Assembly (NCBI RefSeq): GCF_036785885.1
Contig: NC_092326.1
Coordinates: forward strand, 41,192,287-41,256,286
Reading direction: 5' to 3'
Length of the DNA: 64,000 nt
From: Coffea arabica
Taxonomy: Eukaryota; Streptophyta; Magnoliopsida; Gentianales; Rubiaceae
Shown here: piece by piece, positions 1 through 11,662 of the stretch
Layout: every line of letters begins with the position of its first letter
Numbering within the stretch: the stretch's first letter is position 1
Notes under the pieces: model-generated
Databases searched by the model: none
What the model was told of the DNA's origin: nothing
Seen by the model: the letters and a program-made list of their open reading frames with translations, nothing else
Translations under genes and position numbers: made by a program

Positions 1-1057
1 ACTTTTAATCAACCAAAAAACAATTTAAAAAAAAAAAAAAAAGGAAGACAGAATTCGATGGTAGTAACTATTTATAGAACCATATATACTACTTCTAGTC
101 TAGTACCTATTGAGAAACATAACCGAAGAGGGAAGAGTGATTAGGCGGAGGATGGGTAGGGTAGCTCATGGCTGCTAGTGCAGCTATAGCAGCAGCAGGA
201 ATTGTACTGAATTGGTAGTACTGAATTGGTTTGACGTGGATTTGATCCTTTTTCCTTGTTGATTAATGGGTCCATGGGACAGGGCGTATGGGGCGTGGTG
301 GGGGGCCGGTCACATGGGATCGGCGAGATTAACGTTTACATAAAGTTTTTGTTTTTTTTAAGTAAACAGTTTAAATGGATTTGGTTTCGATTAGTGTTAT
401 GGGTCAGAACATGTCCGAATTGGTCATCAATACATTTCTCACGTCATCATCGACAGCGAAATTTAAATTACACAACTTTTTATAAAGAAATTGTCCGTCT
501 TTACTAACTAAATTGATTGTGTATATCAATAACGAGATATTTGAACTACATAATTTTTTATAAAGAAATGATCCGTCTTTACTGACTAAATTGATTGTGT
601 ATATCGATTCGAACTACACGAGCTTTCGTGGAAAAATAATCCACCCTTATCAGCTGATGAGTTAATTGTATGTTTATGCAACGTACTTGTGGTGTGACAT
701 TTTGTTAAAGAGACTTAAAATTAGGGGCGTCGGCACCGAGTGTATACAATTAGCATTTATTCAGCAAGTGGCAAGTTACTTAGCACGGACTACGAGATTG
801 CGTCCGGCGAGGCAAATACAAGGGCAGGCAAGAATTGTTGGGCAAAGTAGGCTGGAATATTACTACTTGCATAAGATTAGAAAAAGAGGAGGCAATAAGT
901 GTAAAAAAAAAAAAACAAAGGAAGCTGCTTCATTTCAATGCTCCAGATATATTTTATTCCCAACATTTATTGGGATTTAATTCTTTTCTCCTTTAAAACC
1001 ATATGGATGGAAAGAAATGAGCTACTATCGTTAATGCGACAATGTCGAAAACCAATC
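1..1057. other. Intergenic DNA with a degenerate 78-bp tandem repeat
   Basis: No gene is recognised. From about 466 to 670 a unit containing TATAAAGAAA and CCGTCTTTAC followed by ACTAAATTGATTGTGTATAT occurs at 481 and again at 559, a period of 78 bp. A third, more diverged unit follows (about 614-670). Short open frames here have no recognisable domain. A poly(A) run lies at 27-42. Confidence 0.5.
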
Positions 1058-1060
1058 AAT

Positions 1061-2017
1061 GGGCCTGTTTGGAACCTGAGTTTTTTGGGAGTTTGTCTAA
1101 AACTTTACTGTAGTACACTGTAAAAGTTTTTGAAAAAATTTTGTAGAAGTTTTTGTTAGGTGAAAAATTTTGTAAAAGTTTTTGTAAGGTGAAAAACTCT
1201 TTTTTTTCTTTTTCTTTTTCTTTTTCTTTCTTTCCTTTTTCTTTTCTTTCCTCTCTTTTTCTTCTTCTTCTTCTTCTTCTTCTTCTTCTTCTTCTTCTTC
1301 CCCGTTACCTCCACCACCCCCAGCTGCAACTCCACCTCCCGCCGTCCCCCTCCCCCCGCAGCCTCTCTCTCCCCCGCCTTCCCCCCCGCAGCCCCCCTCT
1401 GCCCCTCCCCCCGCCGCCTCTCTCTCCCCCATCTTCCCCCCCGCAGCCCCCCTCTGCCCCTTCCCCCTCCCCCCGCCTTCCCTCTCTCCCCCGCATTCCC
1501 CCTCCCCCCGCAGCCTCTCTCTCCCCCATCTTCCCCCCCCGCAGCCTCTCTCTCCCCCGCCTTCCCCCCCGCAGCCCCCCTCTGCCCCTCCTCCCGCCTT
1601 CCCTCTCTCCCCCGCCGCCCCCCTCTGCCCCCCTGGCCGCCCCTTCCCCCTTCCCCCTCTGCCCCCTTGGCCGCTCCTCTCTGTGCCACCCCCCTCTGCG
1701 CCAGACGTAAGAGAGAAAAAAAAAAAAAGACAAGGGAGGATGATGGCAGGGGAGGAAGAGGGGGAGAGGGAAAAAAATGGGGAAAAAAAAAAGTCCGGCA
1801 CCGACACCGGAAATTGGTGACGGAGCAGGCAATGGAGGTGGTAGTGAGGGAGGAAGAAGAAGAAAAGGGGAAGGGAATTTTTTTTTTGTTGTGTTTTGGA
1901 TATTTTAAATGTGTAGGTTAAAAATTTTGATAAGTTTTTTGGGGTTCCTGTAGCAAAAGTTGTTAAAAAACTAGTTTTATACAAACTTGGTAAAAAACCA
2001 AGCTTCCAAACAGGCCC
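1061..2017. mobile_element. MITE with GGGCCTGTTTGG inverted termini and a CT/GA-rich core
   Basis: The left end begins GGGCCTGTTTGGAA and the right end is its inverted copy. Similarity between the ends continues for about 45 bp. Both sides are flanked by AAT (1058-1060 and 2018-2020), a candidate 3-bp target duplication. GGGCCTGTTTGG ends are typical of Tourist/PIF-Harbinger-like MITEs. No transposase is seen. The interior is dominated by a polypyrimidine tract followed by a polypurine tract, so it is longer than most MITEs. Open frames read through the interior are low-complexity and are not genes. Confidence 0.65.
1190..1870. repeat. Polypyrimidine then polypurine tract with (CTT)n
   Basis: The plus strand is almost pure C/T from about 1190 to 1690. 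It includes (CTT)13 at 1261-1300 and repeated blocks of the type CTCTCTCCCCC-GCCTTCCCCC to about 1690. From about 1705 to 1870 it switches to A/G-rich sequence. The strand switch lies inside the MITE at 1061-2017. Confidence 0.8.
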
Positions 2018-2020
2018 AAT

Positions 2021-2634
2021 ATTGGTCATGTAGCCAACTCATTATTAAGGAATATATCGATTATATCTTCATTTTACATTTTTTTTTAGGACTCATTCTT
2101 TGGGTTTTTCTGTACCACTCGGCGGTGTGGAAAGGAAAACACCATTTGCGTCCCTTAAGAATATGCTGAAAGAAGTGGTAGTTAATTAATTATATAGCAT
2201 GGTTGGCTGGCCAGTCAAACATTTCTTAATTTTTATTTTTATGAGCATCAATTAATCTTGGGATTTTATTCTGCCAGTCAGTTGCTTATTCGATTAATGA
2301 CGCATTGTCCTCCTTAACACTGATGTTTTTCCATTTCGTTCTCTTAATTGTTCAATTGAATTAATTTGTCCCCTCAACTTTTGAAAAAGCTTTTTTTGTG
2401 TAATGCAATCCACAAGTATACTTAAATTAAATGTGATTTTGTCACGTTTCGTGCATATTTTACAGAAAAGCACAAAGAAATTGCGGATTTCGGTTAAATA
2501 ATATGCAGGACAAGACTCGTCTATTTGTAAATCATCAAAGGCACGGAATTAGCTTTTTATTATAATACATTTGACATTGTATGTCTTTTTTTTTTTTTTT
2601 TAACAAAACGTTGATGTCATTAAGGCCATATCTA
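2021..2634. other. Intergenic DNA, no gene seen
   Basis: AT-rich sequence with homopolymer runs, for example poly(T) near 2585-2601. No coding region, RNA gene or bounded element was recognised. Confidence 0.4.
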
Positions 2635-2635
2635 T

Positions 2636-2730
2636 CAATTTGTTGCAACCTATACATTTATTACGTCTCACGTGACCTATACATTATTACACCACGTGAG
2701 ACCTAATAATGTATAGGTTGCAACAAATTG
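2636..2730. repeat. Near-perfect inverted repeat (38-39 bp arms)
   Basis: The left arm 2636-2674 and right arm 2693-2730 pair along their whole length with one 1-nt bulge and one mismatch. Arms begin CAATTTGTTGCAACCTATAC and end at CACGTG. The 18-nt loop holds a third partial copy of ACCTATACATTATTA. It could be a tiny MITE or a transcribed hairpin. No target duplication was found. Confidence 0.75.
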
Positions 2731-2937
2731 ACAAATTTAGGAGCTGTATTGAATCATTAAATTATGGGGGGATAAAATGGAAAAGTACGTTCTTATAAAG
2801 GGGTATTTTGTAATTTTTTAAGCATGCTTTTCAGTGATTTCAGATACGAAGAAAAGCTGGTTGGTGTTAGTAGACGTGGCACTACTATGGATACACTAAT
2901 ACTGGAGTCCAAACTCTTTGTTGTTCTTTAATCCTAA

Positions 2938-3110
2938 TGAGTTTGTTTGGATAAGAGTTTATTTGGATGATTTATTTGAGATATTTACTGTATCATTTTT
3001 TGTGATGTGATGTGTGTGAGATAAAAAAGGTGACTGAAAAGATAAAAAGATGATTGAGATTTGTGAGGTAAAAATTTTTTTTCCAAATTCTCTCTATCCA
3101 AACAAACTCA
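2938..3110. mobile_element. Short MITE, TGAGTTTGTTTGGATA termini
   Basis: The left end TGAGTTTGTTTGGATA is matched by its inverse complement at the right end, enclosing 173 bp. There is no coding capacity. The flanks (CTAA left, CTAC right) suggest but do not prove a short target duplication. Superfamily is uncertain. Confidence 0.6.
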
Positions 3111-3517
3111 CTACAATAAATTGGGTAAAGATGAATCAATCTATGTAGGTAATGGGAAGCCACGATGGGCGGGAGGTTCGAGAGAGTATTCGAATCCGAA
3201 GTCTTTCGCGTACATTAAAAAATTTTTAAAAAAAAATGAAATTTCAATGAATAATAAATTTTCAGTGGAGCTAGTTTGTGGGCTTGATTTGGATTTTACT
3301 TTTCACACCCCTATAATTTTTCCTAGCAAGACTGTTATTTATCGTACATGACGAGTAATGGTGGTCGACTATTAATGTGCAAACCGCTTGTTAATTGTGA
3401 GGACAAAACATTAATAATTCTAAGTGACATTATGGCACTTTTCAGATCCAAAAGGACGATGGCCCCAACAATGCTCAGCAGTGTACATGGATCGAGTTCA
3501 AAAGTTGGCATAAATAA

Positions 3518-3664
3518 GGCCTTGTTTGGATTGCTTATTTTCGTCGAAAAATATTGTTGTTTTCCGTGATCACATTTTACTATCACATTTTTTTCTCACA
3601 TATATCAAATCACTACAGTATTTTTTCCATGAAAAATGACGGAAAATACAATCCAAACACAACC
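3518..3664. mobile_element. Tourist-like MITE, TSD TAA
   Basis: The 147-bp element begins GGCCTTGTTTGGATTG and ends with the inverse of GGTTGTGTTTGGATTG. TAA is present on both sides (3515-3517 and 3665-3667). A TWA target duplication and GG..TGTTTGG ends are characteristic of PIF/Harbinger MITEs. No transposase is encoded. Confidence 0.75.
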
Positions 3665-3667
3665 TAA

Positions 3668-5905
3668 ATAAATCGTATCCTTTGCTATATTATTCGTTAC
3701 GTGGAAAATTATCGAAAAAAGGACCTAGGGGCAAGAGAAGCTCCAAAGCAAGACTTTCAAACGGCACCAGGAATTTGCGACGGCAAAAAATGAAAGGTAA
3801 AGTATAAAGAGTGATGGTAAACATGATTGATGCTAACTAAAAGATATTATAATTGTGCTTTAATGATTATTGCTGTGAGGTGTGTGATTTAGTGGTGGAC
3901 CAAACATCACTATTGACTATGTCGAGCTTTTTCGGTTTGTTGTCAATCATGGGCAGAGAAAATTAATAGGGAGAATTGTGCTTTAATTATGGAAGTTCTT
4001 TGAAGAATCTTTGTTTAGATTGCATTTTTCTGAATTTTTTTTTTGTAGAAAAATTACTGTAACGATCTGATATATTTGAAATAAAAAGATAATTGAAAAA
4101 TGTGTCCACGGAAACACACCGAATTTTTGTTCCAAATTTTCTGTCACTTCTAAATTTAAGAACAATATGAACTTCAAAACATACTAAACTTGGGAAAAAA
4201 TTGTAAATGTTTAACAAAAATATCCTTTGGTTTTAATTAACTCTGCAATTACATTATTTCATGTGCCATCGAAGATTGATCCTGCTTATCCAAGGGTCTC
4301 GCCTCCTCCGCTGTCAATACATTTGTGTTAATGTCCCCTTAGATGCGGCCTCGCATCAATTCAAATGCCCCATGATACATAACAAGTTAACAACTCAGAG
4401 TAAATACACATGTTGAACTAATTTTTTCTACATTACTAATGTAATGATTTTTTGACACACATAAAAATTTTTTAATAAAGATTATGTGATGTGCATTTAA
4501 TCATACTTACTTTGCGTGTGTTCCAAAAATACTACTACTTTAGAATTGTTAACATTTTAGGGGCGCACTAATAAAAGAATAACTCATCTCGAGCCCCTTT
4601 AGTTCATTGTATTTGGATAGTTATTATTTATATAAAAAAATTATTTATTTATATTATAAATATATTTTTATTTCATGTATATTACAACTTAAAAAATTTG
4701 TAATAATTATTTCAAATAAACTGCTATGGTAGATAACTAGAAGCGCATGCAAGAGCGCAGAAAGGTCCGGCGGGAAGACTTGTCAGATAACCGCCGCTGT
4801 CTCCGTAAATTCTCTTCTTCTTTATTTAAAACCCACATGTCGGAAAGGTCAATTTAAAAGGACTTTTACTGTGTGATTATAAACGATTTGGTCCCTGCAT
4901 AATCATTGATGCTGCAACATGCCTTTCGACCTTTATCTGGGTAGTTTAAAAAATTAATTTGTCACCCCTCAATTTTGCACAGACAGTCATAATCCACCCC
5001 TAATATTGAGTAAACTTTTTATAAAGCGTTTTAAGTACATAAACCACATAATAAGTAGCCCAAATCATTCGACGGATAAGGCACTACACACCCAAGTAAA
5101 CTCAAAATATTGAGATAATAATCCCAAAATTTTCGACCTTTTCTTAAATAAATAATGGCTAGTTGTCATTTTCTCAAATCTTAAACTAGGTGGACGGAAA
5201 TGGGGCAGCCTTTCCTGAAAGTTCATGGCCACGATGTGATCTCAAAAATTTGTGCGGCTCAAATTACAGCATGTAACTCGATTTTCACGCCATGTGTGGG
5301 CCCACAAAAAATTGTTCTAAAGTTATTTCATATGTAAAAAAGTTACGCGATATGCAAAAAATGTTACGCGCTGTTGAAAAATGCACAAATCCTGCAACCG
5401 TTTGTGCCCCTTATCCTGGGTGGACAAACATAACCATTTAACTTTTCTTGGTAACGGGTGTATAGAAAATTTACACGCCTTGTACTTGACTAGAGAAGGC
5501 CTAGACATGCACAGGGGATATGAATGGACCTATTATTTCAGTCATGCCAAAAAGAAAAAAGAGTAAAATCCATCACCTTTATTTTTTTTTATCGAAATCA
5601 ATAAAAAATCCACACACATCCACCTAATTTAAACAAACGCAGGAGTTAAAATCCATCACCTTTATTACCAAACAGAAAAAATCCATCACCTTTTCTTGGG
5701 GCCCATGTGTTGCTCTACATCATTGCTTGATAGGTCTCACATTTTAGACTACCTTTTCTTGGCGAAGAAATTGAAAATGCATTGAGATTTTTTTTCCCAT
5801 TAAGAAAACAGATAATAAAAAAAATTAGATACTTTTGCGAGCAATTGGCGAGTGCAATTTATTGGACTAACCTAGTTAACATCGTTAAATAAGCAATTAC
5901 ACATC
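3668..5905. other. Intergenic DNA, no gene seen
   Basis: AT-rich. Around 4008-4180 there is a decayed sequence resembling the TTTGGATTG-type MITE ends. The word AAAATCCATCACCTTT recurs three times between about 5566 and 5695. No gene or clean element boundary was identified. Confidence 0.4.
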
Positions 5906-6420
5906 ATGCTAGTTACTACAGGTGCATTCAAGTCGAGTCGAGATAAAATAATTGAATTCGAGGTAGAAATCAAACCCATTGAACTTTTAGAAGTCGAACT
6001 CGAATTCGAACTCAATTTCAATTTACTTTACTTGAGTTTGAACTCGAGATCGAATTTAATTAAATATAATGAAATCAAATCAAGTTCAATCGAACATATT
6101 CGAGTACAATCAAGTTTAATCGAGTATATTCGAATATAATCAAACTCACGTAACAAAAATTAATATTTTACATATAATTTTAAATAAAGAATATTATTGA
6201 CATTTCATGATAATAAATATAAAAAATTTTAAATATATATATTATAAAAAAGTTCGATTATGTTCATTGAGTCTTCAAGTACAAAAAATTGGCATTCGAT
6301 ATGGACTCGTATGATCAAATGAGTATTTTGAACTAGATCAAACAGCTCGAGTCGAACTGTTGATCGAGTAGTCTACGAGTTCGAATCGAGTTATTTGATT
6401 CAATATCGCCCCTACTGCTC
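5906..6420. repeat. Degenerate foldback repeat rich in CGAG/TCGAA words
   Basis: The left part (5930-6130) and right part (6290-6410) are rich in TCGAG, TTCGAA and CGAACTC motifs in opposing orientation around an AT-rich centre (6150-6260). This resembles plant foldback elements built on gagTCGAG words. No convincing target duplication was found, so the limits are approximate. Confidence 0.35.
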
Positions 6421-6863
6421 ACTATACATACCATGCCCAATGCCACAGATCACTACTTAGCCAGATACAATCCTTTGTATTCTGTCACTTTGGCTTATTA
6501 CTAATGCGAATCAATCCAACAGCAATGGAAGATTTGAATTTGTAACCCTTTTTCTGCTTTTTTCCTTTTCGGATTTGAGTAAGTAAATTTGATAGACAAT
6601 CTATGATTCATCAAATCTTCTTGTATTATTTTTAGCTTATATTAAATTTATTTAATCTTTTTCAAGAATAAAAATCTTTATCACAAAAGTAGTACACGTC
6701 CAATTTCCTCCTACCAAAAAAAGGCATCCAACTTCCAATCCTTTAAAATTTTTTAATTGTTCTTTGTATACTAGGGTTTATTATATTTATCTTGCCAAAC
6801 GTTTGACCAAATAACAAATTAGCCCCTCATGTTTGGCCAGACCACAAAAATGTCCCTCAATCT

Positions 6864-7471
6864 TAGGGATGGCAACGGGGCGGGGTTGGGGCGGGGGACC
6901 CCTCCCCCGCCCCCCCGCCCCGTTGCCTATTAGTTCCCCCCGTCCCGTCCCGCCCCGCCCCGCCCCGCTCCGCCCCGCTTACCCCGCGGGATTAATATAA
7001 TTTTATTATAATTAAATTTTAATAAATAACCAAGTACTAAAATATCAACACATCACCAAATTATTATTCATTGTAATTTTACAATTGAAACTCATAAAAA
7101 CAATCAAATAGAAGTTATTTGAATACAATCCAATATGATGAAATAAATATAACTAAAATGGTCAAGTTTTCACTTTTAGTACAAATGCAATCACTAATTC
7201 ATTATTGTGTTTGTGCTTTTTTTTTGAGAAAAAAGTGTTATTCTATTAAGCGTAATTAGAAATTTAGTATAAATGTATTAGTAAATTTAGTATAACTAAT
7301 TAATAAATTCTATTAGTAGACATGTGTAATTATTCATATAATTGATAATATCAATTATATTACATAAATTAATATACATTATATAATACATCTAACTAAT
7401 AATATCATTAGCATCGAGAGCCCCCTGCCCCGAGAGCCCCCCACGGGCACCCGCCCCCATTGCCATCCCTA
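6864..7471. mobile_element. Non-autonomous hAT-like element, 8-bp TSD CTCAATCT
   Basis: The 608-bp element has ends TAGGGATGGCAAC and the inverse TTGCCATCCCTA. A perfect 8-bp direct repeat CTCAATCT lies on both sides (6856-6863 and 7472-7479). An 8-bp duplication is the hallmark of the hAT superfamily. The ends are extremely GC-rich (blocks of CGGGG/CCCCGCC at 6875-6990 and 7415-7460) and the interior is AT-rich and non-coding. It is a MITE-type derivative mobilised in trans, if at all. Confidence 0.85.
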
Positions 7472-7479
7472 CTCAATCT

Positions 7480-8865
7480 CAAAACTCCATAACATAAACA
7501 TCCTGTGGGCAGTCAACTAAGGTTGACTTACAATTGACATTAGCATCCCACTCCAATCGCAAATGCCACTTCAATAAAGTCTCTCCTAGGATATCCTAGT
7601 GAGAGTTTTTTTCATTCTTATGGTGTCCTATTGAGAGTTTTCGTCTCTCCTAAACTATCTTAGTGAGAGTTTATTTTTAGTTTTTTGTTCTTTATTTTCT
7701 CAGATCTTGGAGTTTTTTTAGATCTATATGTTAGATCTAAAATTTATTCACTCTTCTCATCAGATCTCATTTTCAGTTTTGAGCTTGAACTAGTTAGATA
7801 GCAGATTTGAGGGAATATTTCATATTTGGATTTATCTCGGCAGATCTCATCATTCTTATTGGACCTTACAACTGTTGATTAGCAGATCTGACGATTACAA
7901 CATGTACAAAGAGAGCTGCAACGACTTATTCTATGATGGAATGTTTTTCAAATTTATGGTACTATTTAGATCTGTCCTTAATTTCTCAAGTCTTATGTAT
8001 TTGTTAAATTGCAGATCTATAATTTTAGTGCATGTTTATCTGCCATCAGGGCAACAATGTATATCAATTGTGCTGGACGATTTCTAGTAATCCTTTAATG
8101 AAATATGTTTTATTATCAAAAAAAAATTGTAGAGTTTGTTTTTTTTTTTTAAGGCTTAAGCTTTAAAGTTTCAATCTTTCAATAAACTTGATGTGAAAAA
8201 AAAAAAAAAATCTAACCTCAAACTCCCGGAATTCAAGAAAAACAAGCTTAAATTGGAATTAAATTCTTCCAAAGTCTCCAACCAACTCCTTGAAAATATT
8301 ATAAACACACACTCGTGCAATAGCTCATATTCAATCATAAATTGACTCAACGAAAATCTCCAATTAACAAATATGGATAGATCTGATTATGGATAGAAAA
8401 CTACATTCAAATTCATAAAAGGGTAATTTCCCAATTTCATGTGCTATTAAATCTCAAAAAACAAATTGTTACAAGGTCTGTTCATCATTGTGGTCATGTG
8501 TTTGAAAAAGTGCAAAAGAGGACGGCGATGAAATATAGAAGCAACAATGGTGGTAGCGGCAATTGGCAACAGAGTTGGCGACAGCGGTGATATGGAGACA
8601 AAACTTGTTCTTGGTTGATTACTAGATTGATTTCATTATACACAGAAGAAAAACATTTTCTAGAAAGTATTTTACGCCCAAACAAACAGACCCTTAACTA
8701 GTTTCAAGGAGGAGGAACGACACAGGACTGTCGAGCTGACACAGTATTTCTCTGCCAAAAGTAACCTAAGCTTACATTTGGTCACCCCTGCCCTGTCCAT
8801 CACTCCATCCCCTTGCTAACGTGAGCCTACCGTGCGCGTTACTCCACCCAACCGAATAAACAGCC
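7480..8865. other. Intergenic DNA upstream of the PGP synthase gene
   Basis: No gene is recognised. The segment 7560-8120 repeats AGATCTG words and ends in ATGAAATATG...TATCAAAAAAAAA near 8118-8128, so it may be a 3' remnant of a non-LTR retrotransposon. Near 8665-8695 the sequence ends CAAACAAACAGACCCTTA, which looks like one end of a GGGTCTGTTTG-type MITE whose partner is decayed. The final 100 bp are the likely promoter and leader of the gene starting at 8866, but no clear TATA box was picked out. Confidence 0.4.
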
Positions 8866-11662
8866 ATGCCAGGGGGAATCCTTAAACTCTCCACAATCTC
8901 TTCCCTCTACTGCTCCCACAAATTACCGACCAATAATAATTGGGTCCGCCGCAGCCTTAACAGCAGCACCACCACCACCACCGCCGCCGCCGAATCTGGT
9001 CGGCGGCTCACGCACCCTATTTCAACCACCACGACCGGGGGGTGGTGGCGGCGGTGCAGGATAAGCCCGTGCGCACCCTCGGCGCATGTTAAGATCCCCC
9101 TCCCTTCCTCAAACTCTAGTTCTAATAATAGAAACAACAACCTAGTACTAGGACAGCGACACGGATTTGGTGGTCAGAAATTTTTGCATTCTTCGACCCC
9201 TTTGGCTTCCTCTTCTCAAGAAAAACGGCAAGGCTTTAGTACTCAATTTAACGACGATCCCAGTGGTCTCGCCACTCACATGGGCCCCACGCCTTACGGT
9301 CATGATGACGACGGGAAAAAACCACTGCCACCGTCGGCTAATTCTGCCAAATTACTCACATTGCCCACCATCCTCACCATCGGCCGCGTCGCCGCCGTCC
9401 CTCTTCTCGTTGCCAGTATGTTTTTGTGAAATCCCTTTTCTGCCTGCCTATGATCCAATACCCATTTGTATCAATAAAAATGGTTTCTTGGTTTTGTCCC
9501 GACAATCTATTTATTTATTTTAATGTATGAATTTGCGTCTTAAAAGTCAGCTGCTTATACCCTTTTTGTGGATGTAAATGTGTATTAGTTTTGGCTTGTT
9601 TTTAATTGCTGGTGGATGTTGACTTGAAAAACAAGTATCCGGAACTTGTAGTTGTTGAAAAGTTTATGCCTTTCCTCGTTATCTTTCACTCCTACAAGGC
9701 AGCTTTTTTCTCATGGCTACCAAAAGTTGGAAATATGTTAGTATGTTAGTTCTGTTTTACGAGTTTTTTTGGCAAATTGCTATGACATATTCATATTATT
9801 CTCTTTGCCAGCTTCAAACTTTGCATGTTTCATCCTTTTATAATTGTGTTTCTAATGCTACTACTAGTCCTACTCTTTTCTTAATCCAGGATAAGGTCAC
9901 GAAAGAATATGAAGTTTAGAATGATGCTAGTAGATTCGCAGAATGCAAATGCCACTACTTCATTTTATTGTGCCCGAATCAGAATGAAATTCAGATTCCT
10001 TCGGTTGCAGCTGGAAAAACTACTTGGTTTTTTGATTTTATATTGAATATGGTTTCGCAACTACCCAACTTGTTTGATATAATGTCTGTTGTGCTGAGGC
10101 AAAATAGAAAGTGCATTGACGTTAATTGCTGCTAAAAGATAGGAAGCGCATTGATGTTATATTACTATTATGGACCATCTTTGGATAGTTGCATATTTGA
10201 GGAAACTCACAGTATTCCCTCTGTTCTGTATCAGCCTTCTACTCTGATAATTGGTGGGGACCGAATGCAGCAACCGGTATATTTATAGCTGCTGCAGTTA
10301 CAGATTGGCTTGATGGGTATCTTGCTAGAAAGGTATTGCTTCCCAAACCCCAAACAATGAATCGTGAGGCCTTTTGATTCAACTTGTTTTTCTAACTGAC
10401 AACTCAAGTTTTCTGTATGCTGTTTCAGATGAAACAAGGTACTGCATTTGGTGCATTTTTGGATCCAGTAGCTGATAAGGTATTTTCTTGCTTTTTTGCA
10501 AAGTAAACTTCTTTGAACAACATAATGAACTTCCACTGCAGATCCATAGGCTTTGGTTCTTTACATAGTTCTTCTTGATATTTTCAGCTTATGGTTGCTG
10601 CCACCTTGGTTTTACTGTGTTCAAAACCCCTGGAAGCTGGCATATTTGGACAAGCTTCATGGCTGCTAACTGTACCTGCAATTGCCATAATTGGAAGAGA
10701 GGTTAAGCACTTGATTTTACACGCAGTAATGGAGTTTAGATGGGCTGCATAACATGGCTGTTTTGATCCGTATTAATTGTGTTCTGTTGGTTTCACATAT
10801 TTGTTCTTGTCTTCATCCATATTTCTGGCATTCGAGGCTTCATTTGGTTGCCACTTTTTAGGCTTTTAAATCACTTGAAGTACAAACTAAAATTTCAACC
10901 TTCCTTGGATCATATATTTGGCAGATATCCACCGCCTTTATTTTGGTTACATGTCAGCTTACTTGAGTTGATATCTGTTAGAATTTTGGAAGATCATGAC
11001 TTGAGAATGCATAATAAAGTTATTTTGGCTTCACCCATGGAGATCAGTAGTTTCTTTGAGTTTAAAACTTTTGCTTGTTTTACATTCTCATCATCTTCTT
11101 GCTGTAAACATTCTGGGAAGGTTTGTAATTGATTTGTCTAATGAACTGGTTCTCTCATTTATCTCCAGATAACCATGTCTGCTGTCAGGGAATGGGCTGC
11201 TTCTCAAGATGGCAAACTCTCAGAGGTAAATACCACTACAAGTAATTTTTTTTGTTTGCATTGGTGCTTGTAGACCAATCAAGTTACATCTTCTCTGAAT
11301 GCAACTCATAATGTGACTGATTTTCCAGGCTGTAGCTGTAAATAATTTGGGGAAGTGGAAAACAGCCACTCAGATGACAGCGTTAACCATATTGCTGGCC
11401 ACCAGAGATAGCAGGTTTGGTCCTCTTTCTGTAGCTCGACCTTTTTTTTTTTTTGTGGGGGCAGTGTTGGACATAATCGAGAAGTGACCTTAAAACTGTG
11501 GTTTACTGACACACTTCTTCTCTGCCTCTCTTTCTCTTTAGTCTGATAGGGGCAGGAACACTTGTGGCTTCTGGTGTTGTATTGCTCTACATCTCCGCAT
11601 GGCTCTCTGTATGGTCTTTGGTCGTGTACATGAGAAAGATCTGGAAAGTTTTGTTGATGTAG
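8866..11662 (+). CDS. PGPS1: Phosphatidylglycerophosphate synthase (CDP-diacylglycerol--glycerol-3-phosphate 3-phosphatidyltransferase)
   Basis: This membrane enzyme joins CDP-diacylglycerol and glycerol 3-phosphate to give phosphatidylglycerophosphate, the precursor of phosphatidylglycerol and, in mitochondria, cardiolipin. I built seven exons with GT-AG junctions: 8866-9415, 10235-10332, 10429-10479, 10588-10701, 11169-11225, 11329-11414 and 11542-11662. They give 358 codons plus a TAG stop with all phases consistent. The CDP-alcohol phosphatidyltransferase signature D-x2-DG-x2-AR-x8-G-x3-D-x3-D is complete, with D207, D210, G211, A214, R215, G224, D228 and D232. Hydrophobic segments surround it and the end is VYMRKIWKVLL, as in plant PGPS proteins. 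Residues 1 to about 150 are rich in Ser, Thr and Asn and low in acidic residues, which fits an organelle transit peptide. The first ATG of exon 1 was chosen as start. The N-terminus is about 60 residues longer than I recall for Arabidopsis PGPS1, so the start is less sure than the core. Confidence 0.93.

Noticed and set aside
1097..2029. Long open frames on both strands through the CT/GA-rich tract
   Set aside because: They are low-complexity translations of a simple-sequence tract inside a MITE, present in several frames at once. They lack domains, splice structure and normal composition.
8475..8693. GGTCTGTTC...GAACAGACC-like MITE near 8.5 kb
   Set aside because: Only the right end is convincing. 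The left partner and target duplication do not match well enough to claim boundaries.
10779..11132. 117-codon open frame between PGP synthase exons 4 and 5
   Set aside because: It lies wholly in an intron defined by good splice sites and homologous exons on either side, and has no domain.
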